Shown: in pieces, positions 43,166-53,138 of the stretch
Layout of the letters: each line of letters begins with the position of its first letter
Position numbering within the stretch: the stretch's first letter is position 1
Assembly (NCBI GenBank): GCA_947396885.1
Contig: OX377203.1
Location: forward strand, 28,089,253-28,153,252
DNA length: 64,000 bases
Reading direction: 5' to 3'
From: Heligmosomoides polygyrus polygyrus
Lineage: Eukaryota; Nematoda; Chromadorea; Rhabditida; Heligmosomidae
The notes under the pieces: generated by a model
Told to the model about the DNA's origin: nothing
What the model saw: only the letters and a program-made list of their open reading frames with translations
Database searches by the model: none
Made by a program: the position numbers and the translations under genes

Positions 43166-43201
43166 GGCTCTGAAGAAGGCGGTTACGCCGAAACGTAAGC
43201 C
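43166..43201 (+). ncRNA. Hammerhead-ribozyme-like motif of Penelope-like element
   Basis: GGCT/AGCC form stem I, CTGAAGA fits the CUGANGA box, GGCG-GTTA-CGCC forms stem II, and GAAACGTA supplies the second core box and a UA before the predicted cleavage point. Stem III is minimal (ACGT, self-complementary). As at 11626, one extra A follows the first box. Between the two copies only the stem II loop differs (GTTA versus ATCC), while all core and stem bases are kept, which suggests selection on the fold. Confidence 0.6.
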
Positions 43202-43267
43202 GAATAAAGCTTCGATAACAATATTGGCTCAACAGCTTCACGACATCCTACACCACACCATCTATAG

Positions 43268-43800
43268 GGTTATTTTGGATGCAGATCACCAATCTGGCAA
43301 CCATTTTCGGTAAAATAGGTTACAGAAGGTTACGATGGGTATGTGTAATTACTCTCCTTTTGAAATAAACGGGAATATTCCTTCTAGCGAATCCCTAGCC
43401 TTCTCAGGAATCGAACCGTCGACCCCCCCCCCGTAAGTCCCTCGCTACCACTCGGCCATCCATTCTCTGCCACCACCGTTGCAAATGAATCACTTGAATG
43501 TACACTGCAGCTTCGCCTAGGAAACGTAGGAAATTATCATTTTACTATAGTCTAACTTTAATTTGAGCTCCAAACCTTTGCAAGTTAAGTTCAGAGCACG
43601 ACAGGGCCATTCTAGGTGTCACGTTTGCCTTATCGGCTCGCCCTGAAGCGGTTCCATTTTGGCCATTTTTGGACCACCCAGGGGCATTTAGCAAAGACGA
43701 GACATAGTTGTGATTCTCGTCCGATGCGCTAGAAGACCATATAGGTCTCGTCCAGAATCTCCGGTCCGAGTTCACTGACCTCCCTCGTTAGAGTAGTTCA
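43268..43800 (-). repeat. SINE-2, copy 2 (inverted)
   Basis: Reverse complement of 29270-29705: CCTTCTAGCGAATCCCTAGC, then AATCGAACCGTCGACC, a C-run, CCACTCGGCCATCC and AAGTTAAGTTCAGAGCACG. On its left it continues with CAGATCACCAATCTGGCAAC, a block found again at 63240-63265. Confidence 0.7.
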
Positions 43801-44122
43801 GAAGAATGTCCAGATTGGTCTGAAGTTGTCGATCGTTCGATCGAGTCATTGGCGGCGGGCGGCGGTGTTCTCCGACCTCGGAGCCTACTATTCCTTCTAT
43901 CTGAAGAGGCCTACTTATCTCCGTTGATTCGACCGGCAGCTACCTCCTTTGTGGCTAGGGATTCACTTCGTCGTTTAAGCCACCGCAGAAGGTCTATTTT
44001 CCCTTGAAATTCTCGAGATCCGTTTTCGTCGTGTCAGTCGTTCGCTCATCGATCAATTGTCAACGTTCCGCCCAAAAGAGCAGGCGAGACTCGTTGTGGC
44101 CTGAGTCGTTTCAAATTCCTTA

Positions 44123-44920
44123 GTGCCCCCTTTAAGGTCTAAACTGTATCTGTGTGCCATGAAAACTCCTCGCCGGTGTGTTTTTGTTCAGAAGACGAAG
44201 CGATTGAGGCCGAATCCCGACTCATCCCCGGCTATGTCAATCGAAGATCAAGAATTGACCACGGCTATCGATCGACTCAAGAATGACACTACCACGCCGG
44301 CCTACCTAAAGACGATCCTGGGGCATCTTTTAGAGAGATGCGTAAAGAAGGACAGTGAGTTAGCGTCACTGAAAGCAGCCAATAGCGAACTCTTGTCGGA
44401 AAACGCGCGCTTAAAAAATGAAATCTCTTCACTTAAGGCTAGCCTTACCGCTTCCAAGTACACCGTTGTCAGCACTCTGGGCCTTCCTGCCCCTCACAAC
44501 TGCTCGTTTGAGGAGCATGAAAGGCTTAGGTCTGTTGTTGTCGCCGGTGTTGTCGAGTGTCGTCATCCTAATGCGATGTTGCGTGTGTCACATGATCTTG
44601 GTTGTATCAAAACATGTTGTAGCTTCTCGATGTAGACTGTATGCCTTTGATCATCTACAGATTAGGTAAGCCCAGTGCTGACAGAAATCGCTTGATTAAG
44701 GTTGTTCTGCCTCCTCGTTTCTTCCATGCAGCCGTGCTCAGAAAATCTCCTAAGCTACGTTTCTTCTCCGTTAAAGGGATTTTTATACTTCCTTCTCTCA
44801 CTAAGGAGCAAAGAGCTCAATTGCTTGTGATCATTCGAACAATGTTGCTCAAACTACTCCGGTTGCTGTTACTTCCATGTCTATGTCTCCCAAGCGCGCA
44901 GTCCTTCGCTAACTCATGCA
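44123..44920 (+). pseudogene. LINE ORF1, broken
   Basis: The first frame (44123-44635) has a coiled-coil stretch KKDSELASLKAANSELLSEN and the ERLRSVVVAGV motif. The sequence changes frame near 44620, then continues as IYRLGKPSADRNRLIKVVLP. It matches the intact ORF1 at 35049-35840 motif for motif, so the two LINEs are of one clade. The protein is disrupted. Confidence 0.75.
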
Positions 44921-45004
44921 AGCACTTAGCTTAATTCTCAGCTCTCTTCTAACCAAGAACCAGCGCACGCGGTAAACAGCTAGGTCCTCTTCGAAGACAA
45001 GGAA

Positions 45005-46248
45005 GCATCGTGAAATTTGCGGTTACCAGTATTCGCTCAGTTTTGAAAAATGCCCAGGCTCTCAATTTTTTCCTTACTGAGACTTCCTCTGACTTGATGA
45101 CTGTTACTGAAACATGGATGAAACATGCAAATGACAATGCACCTCTTCTGGGAAATCTATACAGCTTTTACGATATTTTCTGACCGTCCACGTAAAAAAA
45201 GGGGGGACTAGCAATTATGTTAAAAAGGCAACTCTCCTATTCTGTTGTTCTCAGTAAATCGGTCGATGGCTCGTACGAAATAATTTCCTGCGATATATTT
45301 CCCATAAGTTCCAAGCCATTCAGATTGACTGTAGTGTACCGAGTTCTGGCTGCACGTTTTCATCAACAAGCAAACTAATTGAGGCTGTAAGTGATTTTTC
45401 GGTCTGCGATCATCCCTCTATTATTGTAGGTGATTTCAACTTTTCCGATGTTAAATGGCTTCCTGCAGTTCACTATCTTCTCATTCCTTCATTGAGTTCT
45501 GCTCTGCCAACGCCTATTCTCAATTAGTGACGGCCAATACTCACAATGAAATCATTCTAGATCTGATATTGTGTAATAAAAAGAGCCTCATTTCTGATCT
45601 TAAGGTCCTCCCTCCTACTACCGATCACAATACTATTAGTTCCGCTATTAAATGCAGTTGAGATTACGCGAGCCTAAAGTACCGTATGGACTTTAGAAAC
45701 ATCAACTATGATTTAGTCTCTCACTTTCTCCAAGGAATAGATTGGATTGGATGACCTAGCACATGCAACACCGTAAATGAGATGTACGAGCTACTGCTAA
45801 AAATTGTTAGTGATGCCATCTTAATCTCTACTCCTGTTCGCAAAGTTATGACACCCAAGGCCAGGATATTTAATTTCTCTCTACCAACGCTGTCTCCAGG
45901 CTTGGAAAGCAACTTCCACTTCAGATTCAAACAACTTTCAAACAGTTGCTAGGAAACGTATAGGCGCCTTAATCAGTCATTTTTGAAACGTCTCAGAAAG
46001 TATAATCTATCAGTTAAAAAGAAGATATTGAAAGGTAAAAAGCCGGCTACTCTGTACAAACTTATCGGTTAAATTAAATTAAAGATAAGTCATGTATTGG
46101 AGCGCTTATTTCTGAAGGTCGCTGTGCAGTTTCTGATAACGAGAAGGCTGAAGTGCTAGCAAACCAGTTTGCTAAAGTTTATTCTTCTTCTTCTTCTGAT
46201 TCATACTCTCTCAGCTCATCAGTTCCGCGCTTTTCGGCTATGGTCGAC
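45005..46248 (+). pseudogene. LINE endonuclease and linker, heavily decayed
   Basis: Endonuclease signatures survive in scattered frames: LMTVTETWMKHANDN, KGGLAIMLKRQLSYSVVLSK, ILDLILCNKKSLISDLKVLP and TDHNTIS. There are several stops (for example just after the YSFYDIF segment) and frame changes. The segment ends at 46248, where the gypsy element is inserted. Confidence 0.7.
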
Positions 46249-46414
46249 TGTTGAGTACTTGGCCGCTGCGGTATAGACTTGATGGACGATATAAGCTTTA
46301 TTGCCGACGACCGATAAACTGCAAACCATACCAGAGTAGCCTTTATATAGTAGTCCTTTAATCACTGCATGATAATCATCATATCATGCGACTGGTATAG
46401 ACTGATATGTAACA
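46249..46414 (-). repeat. gypsy 3' LTR
   Basis: The plus strand reads TGTTGAGTACTTGG at the left edge and GATATGTAACA at the right edge, so both TG and CA ends are intact. The copy matches 50322-50487 throughout except for one internal base (ATATAAGC versus ATATACGC) and one terminal base. Confidence 0.9.
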
Positions 46415-46485
46415 CCTCCCCTTTTTGAAGATGATAAATCAGTTTTACAATCGGATAATACGATGATCTAATTGTTACAACGATC

Positions 46486-47517
46486 TTAAGGACAAAAATG
46501 ATATCTCTTCTGAGTTGGATCAATGTGGAGCGTCCTCGTAGGTCTTCGTGTTCGAGTTGATCGTCGTAGCTGCATGCCTTGTTGAACAGTTGGAGCTCCT
46601 TCAGAAGTTTCAGCCGGCGGAGGGGAAGGTGCTTGGCTCTGGAGCTCAGGTCGCTCCAAGTCGAATGTTTCGAAAAGTGTGTCCATGTCTTCTTGGGCTT
46701 CGTTGTTGCTACCACTGTAGCGCCTTCGTAGTTGATTCGCATGTCGTATCCAAGTTTGTGTTCCACAGCGAACTTTATAGAGCACCTCTCCAATACGATC
46801 CAATATGGAACCGTTTGTCCACTTATGTTTTCCGTCTTTGTAGTCGCTCACGTAGACAGTGTCGCCTCGCTTGAAAATCTTAGGCTTAGCTCCATGCTTG
46901 GCGTTGAACTGACGTTCCATGACTTCATTTCGGCTCTCGCTGTGAGACTGGATGGGCTGAAGTAGAGACAAAGGAGTCCGAAGTTTCCTTCCAACAAATA
47001 GTTCTGCTGGTGATTTGAGCTTTTCGAAGGCTGGATGTGGTGTTGAGCGGTAAGTAAGAAGGAAGGTTTGGAGAATTTGAGAGAGTGTTCCCTCTCCTTT
47101 CATTTTAAGCAAGCTCCTTTTGAAGGTATCTACGAACCTTTCTGCTTGACCGTTGGATTGTGGATGATATGGGGGAGAAAACAGGTGCTCGATTCCGTTC
47201 TCTTGGCAAAATTCTTTGAATTCTTCTGAGGTGAACTGAGTGCCATTATCTGACACGAGTATTTCGGGAGCTCCATTCCTGGCAAATGTCTGGCGCAGTA
47301 ATGAGATGGTGGCACCTGTTGTTGTGCGATCTGTATTGTATATCTCAGGCCACTTGGAAAAAGCGTCCACGATTATGAGGTAATTGGTGCCTTCAAATGG
47401 ACCAACGTAGTCCACATGTATTCGTTCCCATGGCTTACTTGGCGTTGGCCAAGATGCAAGTGTGGTTTTGGTAGGGAATTTGGCGACTGATGAACATCTT
47501 GTGCATCGTTGAACCAT
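46486..47517 (-). CDS. gypsy integrase
   Basis: 343 codons. The first residues carry RCTRCSSV, the Cys half of the zinc-binding HHCC domain; the His half is read in the preceding frame. The catalytic core has Asp36 (HVDYVGPF), Asp90 (VSDNGTQF) and Glu126 (NGQAERF), a DD35E arrangement. The C-terminal domain has GDTVYVSDYKDGKHKW and a GEVLYKVRCG region, SH3-like as in gypsy integrases. A single-base frame change near 47560 separates it from RT-RNase H. The core looks intact. It would insert the cDNA copy into host DNA. Confidence 0.9.
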   Translation of the reverse strand: MVQRCTRCSSVAKFPTKTTLASWPTPSKPWERIHVDYVGPFEGTNYLIIVDAFSKWPEIYNTDRTTTGATISLLRQTFARNGAPEILVSDNGTQFTSEEFKEFCQENGIEHLFSPPYHPQSNGQAERFVDTFKRSLLKMKGEGTLSQILQTFLLTYRSTPHPAFEKLKSPAELFVGRKLRTPLSLLQPIQSHSESRNEVMERQFNAKHGAKPKIFKRGDTVYVSDYKDGKHKWTNGSILDRIGEVLYKVRCGTQTWIRHANQLRRRYSGSNNEAQEDMDTLFETFDLERPELQSQAPSPPPAETSEGAPTVQQGMQLRRSTRTRRPTRTLHIDPTQKRYHFCP

Positions 47518-48769
47518 CCTTTCGATGTCTCTGTCGAGACCTGGCCATATAACTACGAGCTAGCGCTTTCATGCGAACAATTCCGGGATGTCCAGAGTGA
47601 AGTTGTCGAAGTATACGTTGTTGAAGTGAAGTTGGTATGACAACTCGTTCAGCGAACATCAGACATCCATTTAAAATTGAAAGGGAGTCATGTCTATTGT
47701 GGAAGCACTTAAGTGTGGGATCTTGGATTGACGGTGGCCAGCGTTCTCTGGTGTACTTCATAACAAGTTGAAGTAGCTCATCTTTTTGGGTCGTTTGTTT
47801 GATATCCTCTGCTGTGACTGGTAAGGCTCGTACCAGATTTGCGAACACGTGTCTGATATCCGAGTCTACCGATATAGCTGCTATGACCTGATCCTCGTTC
47901 GCTGTTTTATGATTTGCGATGAGTCTTGATAGAGCGTCAGCTTGTCCCATATGTGTGGTGGAACGGTACTGGATAGTGAAGTCGTAAGCCAGCAGTGTTA
48001 TTGCCCAACGTTGAAGTCGGCTAGCGGTATAGATAGGGATACCTTTCTTTGAGCCAAATATCGCCAGAAGGGGCTTGTGGTCAGTAAGAAGTATGAATTT
48101 GCGTCCGTGTAGCATCCTGTGGAACTTTTGGACGGCAAAAATGAGTGCTAGTCCTTCTTTCTCAATCTGGCTGTAGTTCTTTTCAGCTGGGAGTAAGGAG
48201 CGTGAAGCATGAGCAATGGCTTTCTCTGATCCATCTGCATAACGATGGGAGATTACTGCTCCAATGCCATAGTTTGAGGCGTCTGCTGCAACTACGATTT
48301 CTTGGTTGGGGTCGTAGTGGGCTAAAAGCAGATCGGAGGAAAGAATTTCTTTGGCTCGTTTGAAGCTCTTATCGCATGCCTGTGTCCATTCAAATCGGGT
48401 ATCCTTCTTGAGTAGGGCGTCAAGTGGAGCTCGGATAATCCTCATTTCCTTAACAAAATTTCCGTAGTAACTGAGAAGTCCAAGAAAGGATTGGAGTTGT
48501 GAGAGGTCTTTAGGAACCGGCATCTTTTGTATGGCTTCGATTTTACTGGGATCGGGGCGTCGACCATGCTTGTCAACAATGTAGCCGAGGTAGTCGATTC
48601 TGGTTTCAGCAAATTTACATTTGCTCAAGCGTACGTGTAGACCATTTTCAACAATACGTTGGAAGAAAGCGTGTAGGTTCTGTGAGTGCTTCTCTGCAGT
48701 GCGTCCAACGACGATTACGTCGTCGAGATATGCGACCACTCCTTGAAGGCCGGCTAGGACAGTGTCCAT
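47435..48769 (-). pseudogene. gypsy RT (C-terminal part) and RNase H
   Basis: 444 codons. The YLDD active-site motif is at residues 14-17 (VVAYLDDVIVV), followed by connection sequence (LSKCKFAETRIDYLGYIV) and an RNase H domain with VVAADASNYGIGAV, ALIFAVQKFHRML and LTDHKPLLAIF. It ends in the integrase zinc domain with HSGHPGIVRMKALAR. The RT lacks its fingers and first catalytic Asp. In the neighbouring frame an SAPAIFQQIMDT segment runs straight out of Gag-protease sequence, so about a hundred residues or more have been deleted. The enzyme cannot work. Confidence 0.85.
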
Positions 48770-50286
48770 TATTTGTTGGAATATAGCAGGTGCTGATTTA
48801 GGCCGAGATCAGAGCTAAATGCCTCTGGATATCGTCGCTGTAGTTCATCTGCTACGTCGCTGCTTGTCGCAACTGAAGACATGGTGATGGTGGGATCGGT
48901 TGGACATGGGTCTGAAGTGGGCAAGGCGTCCATGATTGAGTACAATCCCATTTTCGATATCCATTCCGCTCCTAGCAGGTTGTGATGCGTGTTGGCCACA
49001 TAGAACGTTCCTTCGGCTGAAACGTCCTTGAAACTGTATGTGCATTTGCGTTGGCCATGGAATCGGATTTGGTCTCCGGAAGCGCTTTGTGCGATGAGGG
49101 AGGGGGGTTCGAGTTTCGGCTTGCCCATGAGATTCCATGTCACCTTGTTGATGACGGTGACGTCTGATGCAGTGTCAACTTGAAAGTTGATGGTGTGGGT
49201 GTCCACTTTGATTGTGGCGTAACGTCGATATCGATAGCAGTCGATATTCGAGATTTTGAAGATCGCATCTGCTCTTGTCTTCTGCGTTTGGGTAGGGGGG
49301 TTGTGGCGGGAAGGTCGTTTGGATATTAGGCGACGCTCGGCTGAGGAACAAAAGCCGTCTTTGTGTCCTGTAGTGTGGCATTGTGAGCAAACGTGGTTCC
49401 GAAAGGTGCATTCTCTGACGAAGTGCATGTTACCGCAGTTCCAGCATGGTGAAGGGGGTGTCTTGTGAAGATTTTTGCGTTGAATAGGATGAGTTTGGTT
49501 GCGGCTGTTGTTATCGTTATGATAACGTGATCTGCGAACATCATCTCGAGGTTTCCTTCTTGGGCTCGGTGGTGCATCAATCGAATGAATTGTTGGCCTG
49601 CCTTCTTCAATCATTTTGGTGTCGCGACGAAGATTTAGCAGTCGTTTGCATTCTTCGGTAAGTGTCTGAATGGTGCAGCTAGGTTCTGCTTCGATTTTGC
49701 CGAGCAGTTTCAGTCTGATAAAGGCATCCTCGGGGGCATGGAGTCCACAGACGAAGATTAAACACTTGAATTGGTTGTCGTCGCATTCCGCGAGCTTGAA
49801 TTTGGCACACTCACGATTAACATGTCCGGCATATGTAGCAAAATCATCTTTTGGATTTTTGACCAGTTTCATGCAGGCGTATCGTGCGCTGAATAGTGAT
49901 TGTTGCGGTCCGAACAAATCCTTGAGTGTCTTGACTGCTTGATCAAAGGATACTTCCTTTGGTGTTCGGGGAAGAATGTAGTTGGAAAATTTTTCGTAGG
50001 AGACAGCATCTAACTTGTGCAGCAAAAGTCGAACTTTTGATGGCTCATCCAGATTGCTTGCGTCCACGGTGAAAATATCCTCATGCCGGCGATACCAAGC
50101 TTCGAACGTAACGTCGGCCTCAGGGTCGTATGAGAAGGGGGTTATCCGTCCGGCGAGAGTATCGAAGTGCTTGGTGGGGTTGACAGCCGATGTCTCCGGG
50201 GGATGAGCGACGTTGGTGATTCCTTGGATTGCGGACGCAAGACTACTCAGTAGTTGCTGATATTGCTGCTCCGAAAAAGTTGCCAT
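48769..50286 (-). CDS. gypsy Gag-protease
   Basis: 505 codons from an ATG 36 bases inside the 5' LTR edge. A capsid-like helical region occupies residues 50-230 (FEAWYRRHEDIF, LHKLDAVSYEKFSNYILP). A basic stretch comes next, then two zinc knuckles at about 281-313 (CWNCGNMHFVREC and CSQCHTTGHKDGFC). The aspartic protease active site is at about 370-375 (FQVDTASDVTVIN). The frame ends in LGLNQHLLYSNK, where it runs into the RT deletion. Gag and protease sections look intact. It forms the particle and processes the polyprotein. Confidence 0.9.
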   Translation of the reverse strand: MATFSEQQYQQLLSSLASAIQGITNVAHPPETSAVNPTKHFDTLAGRITPFSYDPEADVTFEAWYRRHEDIFTVDASNLDEPSKVRLLLHKLDAVSYEKFSNYILPRTPKEVSFDQAVKTLKDLFGPQQSLFSARYACMKLVKNPKDDFATYAGHVNRECAKFKLAECDDNQFKCLIFVCGLHAPEDAFIRLKLLGKIEAEPSCTIQTLTEECKRLLNLRRDTKMIEEGRPTIHSIDAPPSPRRKPRDDVRRSRYHNDNNSRNQTHPIQRKNLHKTPPSPCWNCGNMHFVRECTFRNHVCSQCHTTGHKDGFCSSAERRLISKRPSRHNPPTQTQKTRADAIFKISNIDCYRYRRYATIKVDTHTINFQVDTASDVTVINKVTWNLMGKPKLEPPSLIAQSASGDQIRFHGQRKCTYSFKDVSAEGTFYVANTHHNLLGAEWISKMGLYSIMDALPTSDPCPTDPTITMSSVATSSDVADELQRRYPEAFSSDLGLNQHLLYSNK

Positions 50287-50321
50287 CTTACCACCTGGTG
50301 GTTCTTGATCCTGATCGCCAC

Positions 50322-50487
50322 TGTTGAGTACTTGGCCGCTGCGGTATAGACTTGATGGACGATATACGCTTTATTGCCGACGACCGATAAACTGCAAACC
50401 ATACCAGAGTAGCCTTTATATAGTAGTCCTTTAATCACTGCATGATAATCATCATATCATGCGACTGGTATAGACTGATATGTAAAA
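50322..50487 (-). repeat. gypsy 5' LTR
   Basis: Partner of 46249-46414. The right edge reads GATATGTAAAA where the other copy has GATATGTAACA, so the terminal TG (minus strand) has mutated to TT. This LTR drives minus-strand transcription towards lower coordinates. TCGAC follows at 50488. Confidence 0.9.
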
Positions 50488-50492
50488 TCGAC

Positions 50493-51330
50493 CCTCCTTG
50501 GCTTCTCAAAGAAGACATTGAGAAAATTCCGGCCCACTGGCCAACCTCTCTATCTGTCACCCCCGATGGTATACCCCTACAATTCCTTAAAAAATCGCTC
50601 CACTGATCTCACATCCTCTAGCTAACCTCTTCAATCTCAGCTTTTTGAGATCAGAGGTGCCTATACGTTGGACCTCACAATCTCCCTGAGAATTACAGGC
50701 CTATTAGTATAACATCTATCTTTGCTCGCATTTTCGAAAAACTCCTGAAGAAACACATAGTGCAGCACCCCGGACTTTAACTCAGTCTTATCTCCTCATC
50801 AACATGGCTTCATTAAGGAAAGGTCAACTAAAACCCATATGCTAGAAGTGCTCAACGACTGGACTTCGTCATTTGAGAACAAACCGCCAGTTGATGTTGT
50901 CTACTTCGATTTCACAAAGGCATTTGATGAAGTCCCACATAAGTTACTCAGAAATAAAACGATAGAAGTAGGAATTCAACCGGAGGTAGTGGATTGGGCT
51001 GGGCTTCCAATTTCCTCTACGACCATACTTTCCAATCCGAGTAAATGAGGCTTACTCTTCAGTTCGAAAAGCGCCTAGTCGTGTCCCACAAGGCTCCGTA
51101 CCCTCACCCATTCTGTTCAACATCTACTCGTATGAGCTCCCTGAACATATGATGAAAACTGGCGTCAAGTCCAAGTTCTTCGCAGATGATGTTGAAATTT
51201 ACGGCGAAGTAGATTCCGCAGAAGGACGGGAAAGAATCCAATTAGCGCTGAACGTTATGCACCAATGGTCTGTTTCTGCAAATCTCTCACTCTGTGTGGA
51301 CAAAACAAAGGTATTACATATCGGAGCCAA
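50493..51330 (+). pseudogene. LINE reverse transcriptase core, decayed
   Basis: Pieces in different frames give NYRPISITSIFARIFEKLLK, then VVYFDFTKAFDEVPHKLLRN (first catalytic Asp), VPQGSVPSPILFNIYS and SKFFADDVEIYGEV (FADD, the paired Asp). KVLHIGAN is the last segment before the next insertion. There are many frame changes and stops. It continues the LINE interrupted at 46248 and resumes at 54751. Confidence 0.8.
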
Positions 51331-51474
51331 TGTGCGGTTCAGTGGATTTGTGCGAATGCGTAACAAAAATAGAGAGAAGGGAAGAACGTGTTTATCTCTT
51401 GGTCGGCAGTAAGTGAGTGCCCTATGGTGGGTTGGAGACAGGCCCCGCCCCTGCCGTCGTCGTTGGCGGCGACA
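51331..51474 (-). repeat. BEL-like LTR, left copy
   Basis: Begins TGTGCGGTTCAGTGG and ends CGTTGGCGGCGACA. It contains AGAGAGAAGGGAAGAACG and CCTATGGTGGGTTGG. The right copy matches closely apart from its first bases and a deletion of AAGT (GGCAGTAAGTGAG versus GGCAGTGAG). Confidence 0.75.
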
Positions 51475-51599
51475 CTGCCAGCGCGACGACAAAACAAGGA
51501 CATGATACAATACATACTTGGTAATACATACAGAAATAAATGTGTGATCATGTCCTCGGGCGGTGACGTTGGTCGGCTGCTGCGGCGGCTGCTTGATCG

Positions 51600-51765
51600 T
51601 TGCTGGATGGCGTCGGCGTGGCAGTGGCAGGACGGCGACGGCGTGGCAGTGGCAGGACGGCGTGGCAGTGGCAGGACGACGAGGCAGCCGGCGGTGGAAA
51701 TGGCAGTGGCAGGAACGGCAAGACGGCGGCGAGGCAGTGGCAGGACGGCGAGACGGCGGCGAGAG
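51600..51765 (+). repeat. GC-rich minisatellite
   Basis: Degenerate tandem units based on GGCAGTGGCAGGACGGCG, several copies. It keeps frames open on both strands, which explains the Gly/Arg/Trp-rich and Pro/His-rich conceptual proteins here. It lies in the interior of the small LTR element, downstream of its gag fragment. Confidence 0.8.
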
Positions 51766-51779
51766 GCGACGAGGAGACC

Positions 51780-52202
51780 TCAGAATCGAGGTCGCTTCGC
51801 TGGTATAAACGGCTTCCTGTGAGTGCAAAGTAGGGCGTTGTGGTCCAGACCACAACTCCCACACTTCACATCACAGTCGTCCGCATGGGCCCCTTTCAAG
51901 CACCGCAGGCAGAGCTGCAGTCGCGATGCCTGCACCGTTCTTGACACGGTGTCAGGATATCGCGTGCACCGCGCTGTGTGATGGCTGTCGCGGTTCTCCT
52001 CAAACGTGCAGAAGGCACAGGACGAGCGCGGTGCACTGCGCTCCAGCTGTATTTTCATACCAGCTGAGAGCGCTTCCATCATGGTCTGCATCTTGTCCAC
52101 CGCATCTTGCATCGCATCGAGCTTTGGGCCGACGTAGTGGAGAATGGTGGCCGCATCACAGGCGTCGATGTCTGCAGTCTGCTTGTCCGACGAGAGCGAC
52201 AT
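51780..52202 (-). CDS. BEL/Pao-like Gag fragment with zinc knuckles
   Basis: 140 codons from ATG at 52200-52202, about 45 bases downstream of the 5' LTR edge. A helical N-terminus (LDAMQDAVDKMQTMMEALSA) precedes a double Cys/His region: CAFCTFEENRDSHHTARC, then LCLRCLKGAHADDCDVKCGS and LDHNALLCTHRKPF. This spacing is typical of nucleic-acid-binding Gag zinc knuckles of BEL/Pao elements. The frame is open but much shorter than a full Gag-Pol. It may still make a small RNA-binding protein. Confidence 0.65.
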   Translation of the reverse strand: MSLSSDKQTADIDACDAATILHYVGPKLDAMQDAVDKMQTMMEALSAGMKIQLERSAPRSSCAFCTFEENRDSHHTARCTRYPDTVSRTVQASRLQLCLRCLKGAHADDCDVKCGSCGLDHNALLCTHRKPFIPAKRPRF

Positions 52203-53138
52203 CTTGAAGATGCAATGCTGAGACTTCTGCGGCTTTTATACGCATTGGTTTGCCCTCCGTGGATTTGTGCAAATGCGTAACAAAAATAGAGAGAAGGGAA
52301 GAACGTGTTTATCTCTTGGTCGGCAGTGAGTGCCCTATGGTGGGTTGTATGCATTGGATCCGAATGAATCATTTTCGGATATCCGATTCGGATATCCCGA
52401 TCCGAATCATCCAATTATCCGGCCTCCGCGAAATTGCCCTTATCCGAATCATCCAAAAATCCGGGGTCCTCAAAATAGCCCTTATCCGAATCATCCAAAA
52501 ATCCGGGGTCCGCGAAATTGCCATTATCCGAATCATCCAATTATCCGGGCCCTGGATGATTCGGATAATTTCGGATAACCCGTTCAATTTCCTCGCTCCA
52601 TTTTGAACTCGCGCATCTCGAATAAAAGTGCATTCAAAACGAATTTCGCGGGCGGGCACGCTGCTGAGTCATACGTTTTCGTGCCCCACTGTAAAGTAGT
52701 GTCGTAGTGACGTTGAATACAGTTAACACGCTGCTGAGCGTCACGTCGATCTTAGCATTTTTTCCTTCAAATACCATGTTGTGCTGCCAGGGAGAGCTAG
52801 GACGGGGACTGAGGGAGAGAAGGGATTACGCATGCCCTCTGACGGCACTTCGCTATTTCACATTGTATAGCATACGGCGGAAATTGGGTCGAGGGGGGTC
52901 ATGTAGAACAGCTCCATACCGCACTTTGTGCTGCATGAAATTAAAACTGTTATTCAACACTTGTGTGTCTACCACTTGATGAACTGTGTTAGGACATTTC
53001 TGATGTTCGACATTCATCTGCTTCTTATGAAGGAGGAAGAGTGCTGAATACATGGTGACCCCCCCACCCGACCCAATTTGCGTTATTTGATAATGACATT
53101 TTGGAAAGCCGGGATCTTAGAATAATTCATCTTGGAAT

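Larger units (their letters stand above)
40440..43215 (+). mobile_element. Penelope-like retroelement
   Basis: Coding runs from an N-terminal region (40440-41523) through a reverse transcriptase (41568-42107) to a GIY-YIG endonuclease (about 42430-42965). A hammerhead-like motif (43166-43201) and an AATAAA (43204) follow. RT plus C-terminal GIY-YIG plus hammerhead is the known architecture of Penelope-like elements. Several frame changes are present. No matching 5' terminal repeat was found directly upstream, but the same terminal sequence occurs as an orphan pair at 11.3-11.7 kb. Confidence 0.85.
46249..50487 (-). mobile_element. Ty3/gypsy LTR retrotransposon, complete ends
   Basis: Two 166-bp LTRs (46249-46414 and 50322-50487) differ at only about two positions by eye and are flanked by TCGAC duplications (46244-46248 and 50488-50492). 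On the minus strand the order is Gag-protease, RT-RNase H, integrase. A purine-rich tract AAAAAGGGGAGG lies directly before the 3' LTR (complement of 46415-46426). A TGGCGATCAGGATC primer-site candidate begins one base after the 5' LTR. The 4239-bp size is short because part of the RT is missing. The near-identical LTRs indicate a recent insertion. Confidence 0.9.

Noticed and set aside
51388..51864. Gly/Arg/Trp-rich and Pro/His-rich proteins on both strands
   Set aside because: Products of a GC-rich minisatellite read in several frames.
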